Below are positions 51,233 through 62,103 of a stretch of DNA of 64,000 bases, piece by piece (position 1 is the stretch's first letter; every line of letters begins with the position of its first letter). The notes beneath the pieces are model-generated. The model made no database searches, was not told the DNA's origin, and saw only the letters and a program-made list of their open reading frames with translations. Source of the DNA: Plumapathes pennacea. Taxonomy: Eukaryota; Cnidaria; Anthozoa; Antipatharia; Myriopathidae. The stretch lies in contig OZ038469.1 in the NCBI GenBank assembly GCA_964036295.1, positions 7,084,067 through 7,148,066 of the forward strand, written 5' to 3'. The position numbers were made by a program, and so were the translations under genes.

Positions 51233-51267
<35 letters not shown>

Positions 51268-51328
51268 CCGGGCTTAACTTCGGTGATCGGACGAGAACCG
51301 GTGTTTTCCCGGTGGTATGGTCGTAGGC
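51211..51328 (-). rRNA. 5S rRNA, copy 17
   Basis: Full length. Confidence 0.96.
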
Positions 51329-51514
51329 GAGAGTATTGGCGTCAAATTTAGCATGTTATGGCGACTGTCGATTAACGAGAGGAGGCCTGGGACTAAGTGT
51401 CTTGCCTCCACATACATGGGGACTTGTGGTGGCCGCGAGGAACTGGGGGAAAACGAATACCACATGTAGGGAGATTTTGTGGCGGACGGCCACCCTAAGA
51501 AACTAGAAGTCGGT

Positions 51515-51702
51515 ATCGCTTCTCGGCCTTATGGCTAAGATCAAGTGTAGTATCTGTTCTTATCAGCTTAATATCTGATACGCTGCTCATTGAGTGGCTC
51601 AAATATTAAACTGATTTTTGGAACTGGGCTGTGGAATAGAGGCTTGCCTCGTCCCAGCCACGGGTTGTCTCGGTATAGCACTACCTCCGAGTACGGCCCA
51701 CT
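51515..51702 (+). ncRNA. U2 snRNA, copy 17
   Basis: Intact. Confidence 0.95.
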
Positions 51703-51894
51703 CCCCTCCGGGGGAACCCAATAAAAGCAAAGAGAACATTGAGATAAAGGCCTGGGCCCCTAGTGCGTCGGTTCTGGCACACTTTAGCATGCAAGGCGGC
51801 ATAGAATGGACGCTTGAAAGGGTGGAAGGGTCGTCCCATAAGGAAGGAAGCGGATGTGCGGTCGGCTCAGTTGTTTTGTGGACAAAACAACTTC

Positions 51895-51983
51895 ATACTT
51901 ACCTGACGCGGGAGGTACTGTGATCATGGAGGCAGTCCTCTCAGGGTGAGGCCCTTTCATTGCACTTGGACTGGGTTGACCCC

Positions 51984-52015
<32 letters not shown>

Positions 52016-52058
52016 TATAATTTCTGGTAGTGGGGACCTGCGTTCGCGCTCGTCCCCT
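51895..52058 (+). ncRNA. U1 snRNA, copy 17
   Basis: Intact; the only intact U1 between insertions B-C and D. Confidence 0.95.
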
Positions 52059-52581
52059 TCCAAAAGAAGTAAAGAAGAAATTAAGAAAAAAAGACGGTGA
52101 CTAGCATGTCGTGTTTGATTTTGTCTTGCAGCAGAAACGTTGAAGAAGAAGAAAGGCAAGTGGGGACTAAAAACAAACCATATGTTCATTCACGTGCTCA
52201 TGTTCACTGTCAATCGTCTGGTACGTGTGACAATTTTTATTTCTCCCGTTCTGGCGCCTCTTGGTACTTTTTGAACGACTTGTTGGGCTCGAAGTTTAGG
52301 TGTTAATGGAACGTTTTATGTTCATTGTTGACAGTGGAACGTGCAAATTCGTCACAAGGACAAGCGCACGTCCGTGCGCGCGCGCGCGCGCGCGTGCGTG
52401 CGTGCAAGCGCTTGTCACTTATAATTGCAGAAAAGATCTCGATCTGTGTGATTTTTTGTTCTTTTGTTGTTTAAAAAAACAACCCTACACATCTTTTTTC
52501 GTACACTGCAAAATTTGAACTCTTCAGGCCGCAAACTGACGGAGTACCGGGCGGTTTTGTGTGAGAAAAATGAAAAAGGAA

Positions 52582-52603
52582 GCCTACGACACGGGGTATT
52601 CCC

Positions 52604-52638
<35 letters not shown>

Positions 52639-52699
52639 CCGGGCTTAACTTCGGTGATCGGACGAGAACCGGTGTTTTCCCGGTGGTATGGTCGTAGGC
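52582..52699 (-). rRNA. 5S rRNA, copy 18
   Basis: Full length. Confidence 0.96.
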
Positions 52700-52885
52700 G
52701 AGAGTATTGGCGTCAAATTTAGCATGTTATGGCGACTGTCGATTAACGAGAGGAGGCCTGGGACTAAGTGTCTTGCCTCCACATACATGGGGACTTGTGG
52801 TGGCCGCGAGGAACTGGGGGAAAACGAATACCACATGTAGGGAGATTTTGTGGCGGACGGCCACCCTAAGAAACTAGAAGTCGGT

Positions 52886-53073
52886 ATCGCTTCTCGGCCT
52901 TATGGCTAAGATCAAGTGTAGTATCTGTTCTTATCAGCTTAATATCTGATACGCTGCTCATTGAGTGGCTCAAATATTAAACTGATTTTTGGAACTGGGC
53001 TGTGGAATAGAGGCTTGCCTCGTCCCAGCCACGGGTTGTCTCGGTATAGCACTACCTCCGAGTACGGCCCACT
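52886..53073 (+). ncRNA. U2 snRNA, copy 18
   Basis: Intact. Confidence 0.95.
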
Positions 53074-53265
53074 CCCCTCCGGGGGAACCCAATAAAAGCA
53101 AAGAGAACATTGAGATAAAGGCCTGGGCCCCTAGTGCGTCGGTTCTGGCACACTTTAGCATGCAAGGCGGCATAGAATGGACGCTTGAAAGGGTGGAAGG
53201 GTCGTCCCATAAGGAAGGAAGCGGATGTGCGGTCGGCTCAGTTGTTTTGTGGACAAAACAACTTC

Positions 53266-53284
53266 ATACTTACCTGACGCGGGA
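53266..53284 (+). pseudogene. U1 snRNA 5' fragment (nt 1-19), split by LINE copy D
   Basis: Same junction as at 924. Confidence 0.95.
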
Positions 53285-53689
53285 CTATCGTTTTGGCGCG
53301 GGTTCAAGTCGCTGGAGTTACATCCAAGTTCATTCAAGCAAAGGATTTTGTAAGCCCTTCTTCTTTTTTCTTTTCTCTTTCCTTCTCTTGTTTGTTTTTT
53401 TGCGGCCACCCTCCTGGGGACTCCATGCTCAGTGCCTAGCACTGTAACCCAGGGTAACCGCTTTTCCTCTAATTTCTCGTATTCAACGCTCAACGGATTT
53501 ATGCTCCGAATATTCGTAGCGGGAACCTCCATATTCCTGTAGAATATTCGGTAACGTTGACTTGAATACCTAGCTCGCTCGGGTTCTTCCGACGAGTCCT
53601 TCTTGCTTCCCGAAAGTCTTTCGGGATTTTTCGTCGCCAAGTTTGGCTCAATCGTCAGCGTTTTTCGCCATATTCTGCAATTTTGCAAA

Positions 53690-54982
53690 ATGGCGCTTCG
53701 ACGTTTGCGTACCCTTACGGCTCACGTACCTTCTCCACTCGGTATGGTTGACCGAAAGGTTTTTTTGGATGCTCTTCTAAAGAGCACACCTAAAGAAGCA
53801 GTAAAGTGTGTGCAAGACATGCACGGGTATTTTCGAGTCACTTTCATCTCGGAAGAGACAAAAGATCTCTTTGCTTCTAATGGTATGACGGTGAAAGGGG
53901 TTTCAATCCCTTTACAAGAGGCCGATGAGGCCACTCTAGTTCGTCTCTATGGGGTACCTTTCGAGGTTCCCGAAGGAAACATCCGAGCCGTCCTAGGAAA
54001 ATTTGGAAATGTCCTCTCCCACCAAATGGAGATGGATAAGAAATCTGGGATCCTGACAGGGACGCGCTTGATACGGATCCGACTCACCCAGCCTATCCCA
54101 GATAGGCTTTACGTCTTGAGATATAGGTTCCAAGTATGGTACTCGGGTCAACCGAAAATCTGCCGGGTATGCCAAGTCCAGGGTCATGTGGCCGCACGCT
54201 GCCCTAACAAGGGCCTATGCCGAGCCTGCCGCCAACCGGGACACACAGCAAAGAACTGTCCTGAGGCAAACACCCTTGTCAGCCAAAATCCCTGGCATAC
54301 TCGCCTAAGGTCCAATGCTGCATCTACCAATGTTGCAGATTCTGAAAGGATTGCTGAGCCTCCCAATGTGGAGGCAGTAGCTGATCAGCCTGTTGATGAA
54401 GGCGCTACTGAAACAACACCAGAACCAAGTGCTGAAGTCGCAGAAACAGCTACTGAGGGTGGTGATAATGAAGTTGAAATAACTGATGTAGGGGATAGTC
54501 CGGAAGTTGTTAATCCTTCTGGAGCTGAATTGATTATCCCCGAGCTTGTGGCTGATGAGGGTGAGAGAGCTGGTGACTCCGTCAATGTTGAGTCTCCGCA
54601 TGTTGACGCCGATGCAGTAGAACATCGTGCCACTTACATGGAAGAAGTAATTGATGAAGGGGTTAGCCCGGAAGCTGTAAGCTGCTCTGGTGCTGAGTTG
54701 ATTACTCCTGTTAATGAGGGCGAGAGTGTTGGTGACTCCCCCTCGTCCGAGTCTCCGCTTGTTGATGCCGATGGCTTTATTGTTGTAAGACATCGGGCCA
54801 CTCGCATACGTGAAGCACGAGATCTAAAACTCAGAGCACAAGCTGCCTCTGAAATCTTTTCTCGTTCTCGCCCGTCACGCTCTTCGTCTTGTTCACGTGT
54901 CCAATTCAGTTCCTCGTGTCGCTCCCGTTCCAACTCTCCCGCTGCGAGAGAAAAAACTAAAAACTCTAATGGAGGGTCATAA
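53690..54982 (+). CDS. LINE ORF1 protein, U1 family, copy D
   Basis: Carries A273V and I342N as in C, plus V179A inside the second zinc knuckle at a non-ligand position. The upstream deletion changes the frame before this ATG but not the protein, supporting the ATG as the true start. Confidence 0.9.
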   Translation: MALRRLRTLTAHVPSPLGMVDRKVFLDALLKSTPKEAVKCVQDMHGYFRVTFISEETKDLFASNGMTVKGVSIPLQEADEATLVRLYGVPFEVPEGNIRAVLGKFGNVLSHQMEMDKKSGILTGTRLIRIRLTQPIPDRLYVLRYRFQVWYSGQPKICRVCQVQGHVAARCPNKGLCRACRQPGHTAKNCPEANTLVSQNPWHTRLRSNAASTNVADSERIAEPPNVEAVADQPVDEGATETTPEPSAEVAETATEGGDNEVEITDVGDSPEVVNPSGAELIIPELVADEGERAGDSVNVESPHVDADAVEHRATYMEEVIDEGVSPEAVSCSGAELITPVNEGESVGDSPSSESPLVDADGFIVVRHRATRIREARDLKLRAQAASEIFSRSRPSRSSSCSRVQFSSSCRSRSNSPAAREKTKNSNGGS

Positions 54983-55436
54983 CTTTTTCATTACTATTAC
55001 GTTTAAAACCTTAGTTCATGTACAATGGGCAATGTCCCATTTAAGAGTAAAGTGGGCAAACCCCCACTCAAAGTTCAGCCGGGTACAGTGGACAAAGTTC
55101 CACTTTGTATATAAATTTATAACGCAACGGATAGTATCTCACTCAAATATAAAGTGGGCACATCCAAACATAAGGGTACAGTGGGCAAACCCCCACTTTA
55201 GGTATATACTAATTCAGTGGGCAAACCCCCGCTCTAGGTATATATTAATTCAGTGGGCAATGACTCACTTCAAGTATAATTTAATGGTACAGTGGGCAAA
55301 CCCCCACTTGGGATACATAATAGCGCAGGTGGAAAAGTTCCACTTTCAGTTTTATTTAAAAGTACTGCTCAATCTTGAACAGCGGGATATGTACTCCTCA
55401 TACACTCTATATCATGGCGTCGCTACTTTCTGTTAA
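54969..55436 (+). CDS. Candidate bridging ORF, copy D
   Basis: Open; has the TTT to TTC change of C, a synonymous ACA to ACG, and one Ile to Val change. Confidence 0.3.
   Translation: MEGHNFFITITFKTLVHVQWAMSHLRVKWANPHSKFSRVQWTKFHFVYKFITQRIVSHSNIKWAHPNIRVQWANPHFRYILIQWANPRSRYILIQWAMTHFKYNLMVQWANPHLGYIIAQVEKFHFQFYLKVLLNLEQRDMYSSYTLYHGVATFC
55024..55344 (+). repeat. Inter-ORF hairpin array, copy D
   Basis: All eight clear stems unchanged; the three base differences from copy A lie outside them. Confidence 0.85.
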
Positions 55437-58400
55437 CATCAATGGTCTGAGAGACCCCACTAAAAGAGCGGCTTTTATACGCTGGTTAAGACAGTCTGAT
55501 CCTGATCTGGTTTGTGTCCAAGAGACGCACTCCATCTCAGATGTTGAGATACGCTCATGGTTTTCTTCCTCGGGTTATCTCTTTTCTGCCTCTCATGGGT
55601 CAAGTAAATCATCTGGCGTTTGCATTCTTCATAAATCTCCTTATAAATTAGTTGATGTAACAAGAGACGACTCTGGGCGTTTTCTTCTTTGTAGATTCGA
55701 TTACGCTGGCAAGTTCTTTCAACTTGCCAACATTTATGCGCCAAATCGTAATCCTGCTCGCGATGACTTCTTCGAAGACATCTCGGCCTGCCTTGATGCT
55801 TCTACCCCAATCATTCTAGCTGGGGACTTCAATGCTGTTTTTAATCCTGATGTTGACAGAAGAGGGGGCTCACCCTCCGCCTCTAGGGAGAGTACCACTA
55901 CCCTCTCTGACCTATTCGAGCTTTGTGGTTGCTCTGACATCTGGAGATACTTACACCCTCAATCAAGAAAGTTCTCCTGGACCAAATCAGACGGCTCGAT
56001 TGCTTCCCGTGTTGACTTAATCGGTTGCCCGTTTGATTGGGTCCCAAGCGCTCAGTCTTGTGATTTCATTGTTTGCCCTTATTCAGATCATTGTGCCTCC
56101 CTTTTTACCTTTTGTCTTCCGGAATCCATGCCTCGGGGTCCGGGATATTGGAAACTGAATGCTTCTGTTCTTGAAGAATCTGACTATGTCGACTCTGTTA
56201 CGTCCTTTTGGATCCTCTGGCAGGGTAGAAAGTCCTCTTACTCGTCTTTACTTAACTGGTGGGACTCTGGCAAACTAAAAATCAAGAATCTCACACTAGA
56301 CTACTGCAAAAGAAAGGCTGAGGTCTCAAAGCAAGATCGCTCTCGCCTTACTGACAAAGCCTCTGAGTACAAGTCCCAGATAGACGGGGGTAACCTATCA
56401 GTGTTGCCAGATTACAAAAGCATACTGGAGTCTTTAAAATCTCTTGATGCTGAGGAAATAAAAGGAGCCCAAGTTCGCTCCCGCATTAAATGGGCCGAAG
56501 AAGGCGAGACCTCCTCCGCTTTCTTTTGTCGGTTGGAGAAAAGACATGCTAACAACAGATGGTTTTCAGCTGTCCGCAACGTAGATGGCTCATATACTTC
56601 GGACTTATCCGGGATTATGAATGCCTGGTCCTCTTTTTATCGCGATCTATTTTCCGCGGCTCCAGTCATCCCGTCTGCTCAAGATGAGATGCTCGACAAA
56701 TTAGAAACTCGCCTGTCCGATTCAGAAGCAGCTAGCTGTGAAGGCCTTCTCACGACGGCTGAAGTCATGGAAGCCTTAAAAGGCATGAGCCACAACAAAT
56801 CCCCTGGTTTAGACGGCCTAACTCCCGAATTTTACCTAAAATTTTGGGCGTGTCTCGGCCAAGACCTTGTCGATGTCATCAACCATGGGTACGCCACTGG
56901 GTCTCTTACTCTATCTCAACGTAGAGGTCTCATCTCCCTCCTCTTTAAGAAGGGAGATCGTTTCGACATGGCTAATTGGAGACCAATCACCCTCCTGTGC
57001 TCTGATTATAAAATAGCTTCCCGATGTATTGCTGGTCGGTTACTCAAAGTGATCTCCTCCGTGGTTGCCCCTGACCAAACTTGCGGTGTGCCTGGACGGT
57101 ACATAGGAGAGAATGTTGCATTACTCCGCGACGTTGTTTCCTTTGCTTCTGAAAACAATGTCCAGGTGGCTATCCTATCATTGGATCAGAAAAAAGCCTT
57201 TGACCGAGTTGATTGGTCTTTCTTGTTTAAGACCCTGCGCGCGATGGGCTTCGGTCCGTCTTTCCTTGCCTGGGTTAAACTCTTTTACACTAACCCTCAA
57301 AGCGCCGTATTAGTAAACGGTTACACCTCCGATTTTTTTACCCTCACTCGCGGCGTCCGACAAGGTTGCCCTCTGTCTCCTCTCTTATACGTACTTGTTG
57401 CTGAAGTTCTAGCATGCAACATCCGTGCTGACACCCGTATCAAAGGGATCACTCTTCCCAGCCATCATAATGTCTCTGTCCTGTCCCAATATGCTGATGA
57501 TACTTCAGTTATTGTAGGGTCAGACGAATCCATCCTAGCCACTTTCGAAGTTTACGCTAAATATGAGGATGCTTCGGGCGCCAAACTCAACCTTGAAAAG
57601 TGTAAAGGGTTGTGGCTTGGCTCCTGGTTCGGCCGAACCACAAAGCCCGTCGATCTGGACTGGACCTCCGAAAAACTGAAAACTCTTGGGGTCTTCGTTG
57701 GTCCAGGTAATCTGGACCACGCTAATTGGGATCCCCGTTTGGAGGCCATAGACAATGTCTTCAACTCCTGGCGCCAACGTGCACTTTCTTTGCAGGGCAA
57801 GACGGTGGTAATCAACACCCTCGCCCTCTCCAAGTTGTGGTACGTTGCCTCCCTCATCTCTGTACCTTCCTGGGTGACCACCCATGTTAAACGATCCTTG
57901 TTTAATTTTTTCTGGAGTGGGAAGCGTGACCTAGTTGCCAGAAAGGTAGTCAACCTTCCCAAAACATTAGGAGGCTTTAACGTGGTTGATGTGGAGATGA
58001 AGATTGCTGGTCTACATGCCATGTGGATCAAGCGCTTTTTCTCGTCCTCTCACCATTGGCGGTCTTTCCTTCTCTATTGGATGCCCGACTTTGAGCAGTT
58101 TCTCCTCTCTCCAACTGTTGTCCCGGATTCTCTGCCATCCTTCTACCAAAGCGTCCTGTCCTCATGGATTGCCTTGGATGGTGGCTCCTTGCCCGGGTCG
58201 GTTTCTCCGTGCATTTCTTGCCATTCTGGGGACCAGTCGATCCCTCTTGCAAACTTATCTTCCAAGATTGGTTACTCGATCCTGCTAGAGCGTAACCCTC
58301 CACTCCCTAACTGTGTTACGCACTTTCAACCACACTTTGGTGACCTGTACTGGTCTGGCACCTGGCCACAGGTACACTCCTTCCCTATGGATCGAGTTGT

Positions 58401-58914
58401 TCTAGACCTTGCCTGGAAGTCCGCTCATGGCGTTCTCTACACTGCACAACGCTTAATCTCTTTCGGCTATAATTACGACCCGAATTGCTTTTGCAAAGCC
58501 CCTCTAGAAACATTAGAGCATCTTTTTTTCTACTGTCCATTGGCGCAAAGCGGCATTGACTGGATACAGTACCAACTACTGTCTGCCGTTCCCGTTGCGC
58601 CAAACATCTTGTGCCGTCACGTTCTCTTTGGTTTCAATCCAGACGAACTCTTAGCTGTACCACCTGTATTCATATATTTGTTGCACTTATTGAAGTACTT
58701 TGTGTGGCTTGCCCGTAACGATTTTCGTTTCCGTAATGTATCTCCGTCGGCAGTTCACCTGGTACAGTCCATCAAGGCACGCCTGCAGTTCAATCTCAGC
58801 GTATTTTCCCGACGATTTAAATCCATCGCTGCCAAGAGGCGTTTTGTTCGTCTGTGGGGGGGTCGTGGGCGATTTGCCAGCATTGCCAACGACTCCATTG
58901 TTGTTCATGTCTAA
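55414..58914 (+). CDS. LINE ORF2 protein, U1 family, copy D
   Basis: Shares S739F, N1138I and T1139A with copy C and keeps S305 as in A and B. All catalytic motifs are intact. Confidence 0.95.
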   Translation: MASLLSVNINGLRDPTKRAAFIRWLRQSDPDLVCVQETHSISDVEIRSWFSSSGYLFSASHGSSKSSGVCILHKSPYKLVDVTRDDSGRFLLCRFDYAGKFFQLANIYAPNRNPARDDFFEDISACLDASTPIILAGDFNAVFNPDVDRRGGSPSASRESTTTLSDLFELCGCSDIWRYLHPQSRKFSWTKSDGSIASRVDLIGCPFDWVPSAQSCDFIVCPYSDHCASLFTFCLPESMPRGPGYWKLNASVLEESDYVDSVTSFWILWQGRKSSYSSLLNWWDSGKLKIKNLTLDYCKRKAEVSKQDRSRLTDKASEYKSQIDGGNLSVLPDYKSILESLKSLDAEEIKGAQVRSRIKWAEEGETSSAFFCRLEKRHANNRWFSAVRNVDGSYTSDLSGIMNAWSSFYRDLFSAAPVIPSAQDEMLDKLETRLSDSEAASCEGLLTTAEVMEALKGMSHNKSPGLDGLTPEFYLKFWACLGQDLVDVINHGYATGSLTLSQRRGLISLLFKKGDRFDMANWRPITLLCSDYKIASRCIAGRLLKVISSVVAPDQTCGVPGRYIGENVALLRDVVSFASENNVQVAILSLDQKKAFDRVDWSFLFKTLRAMGFGPSFLAWVKLFYTNPQSAVLVNGYTSDFFTLTRGVRQGCPLSPLLYVLVAEVLACNIRADTRIKGITLPSHHNVSVLSQYADDTSVIVGSDESILATFEVYAKYEDASGAKLNLEKCKGLWLGSWFGRTTKPVDLDWTSEKLKTLGVFVGPGNLDHANWDPRLEAIDNVFNSWRQRALSLQGKTVVINTLALSKLWYVASLISVPSWVTTHVKRSLFNFFWSGKRDLVARKVVNLPKTLGGFNVVDVEMKIAGLHAMWIKRFFSSSHHWRSFLLYWMPDFEQFLLSPTVVPDSLPSFYQSVLSSWIALDGGSLPGSVSPCISCHSGDQSIPLANLSSKIGYSILLERNPPLPNCVTHFQPHFGDLYWSGTWPQVHSFPMDRVVLDLAWKSAHGVLYTAQRLISFGYNYDPNCFCKAPLETLEHLFFYCPLAQSGIDWIQYQLLSAVPVAPNILCRHVLFGFNPDELLAVPPVFIYLLHLLKYFVWLARNDFRFRNVSPSAVHLVQSIKARLQFNLSVFSRRFKSIAAKRRFVRLWGGRGRFASIANDSIVVHV

Positions 58915-58972
58915 AATATAAAAGAAAATAAAAGAATTTATCGTCAATTAAGATCGTATATATATTGTCCTT

Positions 58973-59046
58973 GTGATCTGTATTGTATGTCCGTACGTGT
59001 AGAATGTTATATGTGGGTTTGGCCAGGTTCGATTCCTGGAGTTCAC
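58973..59046 (+). other. tRNA-like segment in 3'UTR, copy D
   Basis: Still identical to the other copies, so the divergent tail starts downstream of it. Confidence 0.6.
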
Positions 59047-59143
59047 TTTTTCTGTAGCTGGTGCTACCCATGTGCCCTGTCCTGCACACTATTGCTCCCA
59101 TATTGCACACCCCGTGGGACTAGCGCCTTAAAATATAAAAAAA

Positions 59144-59305
59144 ACTTACCTGACGCGGGAGGTACTGTGATCATGGAGGCAGTCCTCTCAGGGTGAGGCC
59201 CTTTCATTGCACTTGGACTGGGTTGACCCCTGCGATTACCTCAAATGTGGGTAACTCGAGCGTATAATTTCTGGTAGTGGGGACCTGCGTTCGCGCTCGT
59301 CCCCT
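59144..59305 (+). pseudogene. U1 snRNA nt 3-164 downstream of copy D
   Basis: Carries a C to T change at 59241 (GATTACCTC) not seen in other U1 copies, consistent with lack of function or with array-edge decay. Confidence 0.92.
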
Positions 59306-59817
59306 TCCAAAAGAAGTAAAGAAGAAATTAAGAAAAAAAGACGGTGACTAGCATGTCGTGTTTGATTTTGTCTTGCAGCAGAAACGTTGAAGAAGAAGAA
59401 AGGCAAGTGGGGACTAAAAACAAACCATATGTTCATTCACGTGCTCATGTTCACTGTCAATCGTCTGGTACGTGTGACAATTTTTATTTCTCCCATTCTG
59501 GCACCTCTTGGTACTTTTTGAACGACTTGTTGGGCTCGAAGTTTAGGTGTTAATGGAACGTTTTATGTTCATTGTTGACAGTGGAACGTGCAAATTTGTC
59601 ACAAGGACAAGCGCACGTCCGTGCGCGCGCGTGCGTGCGTGCAAGCGCTTGTCACTTATAATTGCAGAAAAGATCTCGATCTGTGTGATTTTTTGTTCTT
59701 TTGTTGTTTAAAAAACAACCCTACACATCTTTTTTCGTACACTGCAAAATTTGAACTCTTCAGGCCGCAAACTGACGGAGTACCGGGCGATTTTGTGTGA
59801 GAAAAATGAAAAAGGAA

Positions 59818-59839
59818 GCCTACGACACGAGGTATTCCC

Positions 59840-59874
<35 letters not shown>

Positions 59875-59935
59875 CCGGGCTTAACTTCGGTGATCGGACG
59901 AGAACCGGTGTTTTCCCGGTGGTATGGTCGTAGGC
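59818..59935 (-). rRNA. 5S rRNA, copy 19 (array edge, one substitution)
   Basis: Full length but with A at 59830 where the other copies have G, which weakens a base pair near the 3' end of the RNA. The flanking spacers also carry several private changes. Confidence 0.9.
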
Positions 59936-60121
59936 GAGAGTATTGGCGTCAAATTTAGCATGTTATGGCGACTCTCGATTAACGAGAGGAGGCCTGGGAC
60001 TAAGTGTCTTGCCTCCACATACATGGGGACTTGTGGTGGCCGTGAGGAACTGGGGGAAAACGATTACCACATGTAGGGAGATTTTGTGGCGGACGGCCAC
60101 CCTAAGAAACTAGAAGTCGGT

Positions 60122-60309
60122 ATCGCTTCTCGGCCTTATGGCTAAGATCAAGTGTAGTATCTGTTCTTATCAGCTTAATATCTGATACGCTGCTCATTGA
60201 GTGGCTCAAATATTAAACTGATTTTTGGAACTGGGCTGTGGAATAGAGGCTTGCCTCGTCCCAGCCACGGGTTGTCTCGGTATAGCACTACCTCCGAGTA
60301 CGGCCCACT
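60122..60309 (+). ncRNA. U2 snRNA, copy 19
   Basis: RNA sequence is intact; three or more changes lie in the upstream 5S-U2 spacer (for example near 59975, 60043 and 60064). Confidence 0.92.
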
Positions 60310-60501
60310 CCCCTCCGGGGGAACCCAATAAAAGCAAAGAGAACATTGAGATAAAGGCCTGGGCCCCTAGTGCGTCGGTTCTGGCACACTTTAGCATGCA
60401 AGGCGGCATAGAATGGACGCTTGAAAGGGTGGAAGGGTCGTCCCATAAGGAAGGAAGCGGATGTGCGGTCGGCTCAGTTGTTTTGTGGACAAAACAACTT
60501 C

Positions 60502-60590
60502 ATACTTACCTGACGCGGGAGGTACTGTGATCATGGAGGCAGTCCTCTCAGGGTGAGGCCCTTTCATTGCACTTGGACTGGGTTGACCCC

Positions 60591-60622
<32 letters not shown>

Positions 60623-60665
60623 TATAATTTCTGGTAGTGGGGACCTGCGTTCGCGCTCGTCCCCT
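60502..60665 (+). ncRNA. U1 snRNA, copy 19 (last of the array)
   Basis: RNA sequence is intact. Array-like spacer continues only to 60913. Confidence 0.93.
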
Positions 60666-60913
60666 TCCAAAAGAAGTAAAGAAGAAATTAAGAAAAAAAG
60701 ACGGTGACTAGCATGTCGTGTTTGATTTTGTCTTGCAGCAGAAACGTTGAAGAAGAAGAAAGGCAAGTGGGGACTAAAAACAAACCATATGTTCATTCAC
60801 GTGCTCATGTTCACTGTCAATCGTCTGGTACGTGTGACAATTTTTATTTCTCCCATTCTGGCGCCTCTTGGTACTTTTTGAACGACTTGTTGGGCTCGAA
60901 GTTTAGGTGTTAA

Positions 60914-62070
60914 GTGTCATTGTCAGTAAGAACCGGGCAGGACCCACGGACGGGGGTCGGCCGATCTCCTTCAAACTTTCATCGCTTGTTCTCTATCCCA
61001 TAAGATTGCAATAGGTGAGATCCGTTCCAAAATAGAATTGTTCACTTCTAATTTCAACCACCCCCTTAGTTTTAGCGCTATTTTGGTGTGCAAAAAGGTC
61101 AAATTTTGGGAAATTGAAAGGCACAAATTTCCGTACTTCACCCTAGTTCACTTAAACTGCACAAATATTTCCGTAATTTTGTGTGTTTCTGCAGCTTAAA
61201 TTTGCAATATCAACAAATCTAGATGAAACGGCTCGCGTTGGCGTCATCTCGAAGATCTCTAATTTATGATTTATGCAATTAAATACGATTTTGGCCATTT
61301 TTTGAGCCGATTTTCTCTAAAGTGCGGCAGTTTATAGACATACTAAGCCATCTGTGATAAGTCCGTATATAGCTCTTCAGGAATGTTGAAACTCTTATTT
61401 GGCAGATTTAAATCCTGTCGTGTGAGATTTCATGTAAGTTTGACATAATTAGCATAATGCAAAATTTCCCGGGAAAATGCTGCGTTTGGCTTGTAGCTTA
61501 TAATTGCCTTTAGGAAAATATCAAATTAACAAAACTGGTGCCTTGGCCGGTGTACTGGGTCTAGATTATTAGGTCTGTATCTGTTAAGCCGAATGAACAA
61601 ATATATCGATTGTCTCCACCGGAAAGGAGTTAAAATGTACAGTGTTACTCTATGTTGCGTGACGGCACGAGCTCAGCTCCGAGCTTACATGTTTTTGTTT
61701 TTTTGTTTTGTTTGTTTTTTTTCCCTGTTTTTATGAAGTGCGTGTTTTCGGGTATAATCCTGAAGTTTTGACGACGCTGGATATTCTTAGTCTTCCTGCT
61801 GTTGTAATTGATCGACCTTTGCGTGAGTGTTTATATGCAAATTATATGCGATTGCGACTTTCGGTCGAAATTAGTCAAGATTTCGACAAATAAACGCGCT
61901 TTTTAACTGGTTTATCTTTGTCTGACACCCCTGGGTAGTTTTCAAAATCATTCTAGCACATTGCCGCTCGATATCTGACCTGTTTAGAGAGTATCCTTAT
62001 CTTTTCTGACCAGAGGACAACAATGCTTTACAGCATGTCAATCATATGTCATTCATTGTTTTGAGTGCAG
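60914..62070. other. Unique DNA beyond the array; no supported gene
   Basis: Mostly A/T-rich sequence with a T-rich run near 61690-61730. A 61-codon frame at 61708-61893 has no recognisable features and is not called. No second array unit, tRNA or LINE fragment is seen. Confidence 0.6.
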
Positions 62071-62103
62071 TTTATTGCACAAGAAGCTGTGTTACAGGCA
62101 AAC

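Larger units (their letters stand above)
53285..59143 (+). mobile_element. U1 snRNA-targeted LINE, copy D (full length, divergent 3' tail)
   Basis: Close to copy C until about 59090, after which the last 50 nt are clearly different. A 1-nt deletion lies near 53680 in the 5'UTR. Confidence 0.93.
1..60913. repeat. Tandem 5S-U2-U1 gene array (19 units in window)
   Basis: The unit order is 5S rRNA (minus), 304 nt from its low-coordinate end to the U2 start, then U2 (plus), 380 nt from U2 start to U1 start, then about 520 nt of spacer to the next 5S. Starts of successive 5S genes are 1,371 or 1,361 bp apart except where LINEs add about 5.7-5.9 kb. Units are nearly identical; most differences lie in the CG tract and one T/C site in the U1-5S spacer. 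The array continues past the left edge. On the right, similarity to the other units ends at 60913, just after the edge unit's U1 spacer begins to diverge. Linkage of 5S genes with snRNA genes is known in several animals; the triple unit here is read directly from sequence. Confidence 0.97.

Noticed and set aside
222-60913. Assembly artefact creating identical units
   Set aside because: Cannot be excluded without reads, but units differ in CG length, single bases and LINE sublineage in an ordered way, which favours a real array.
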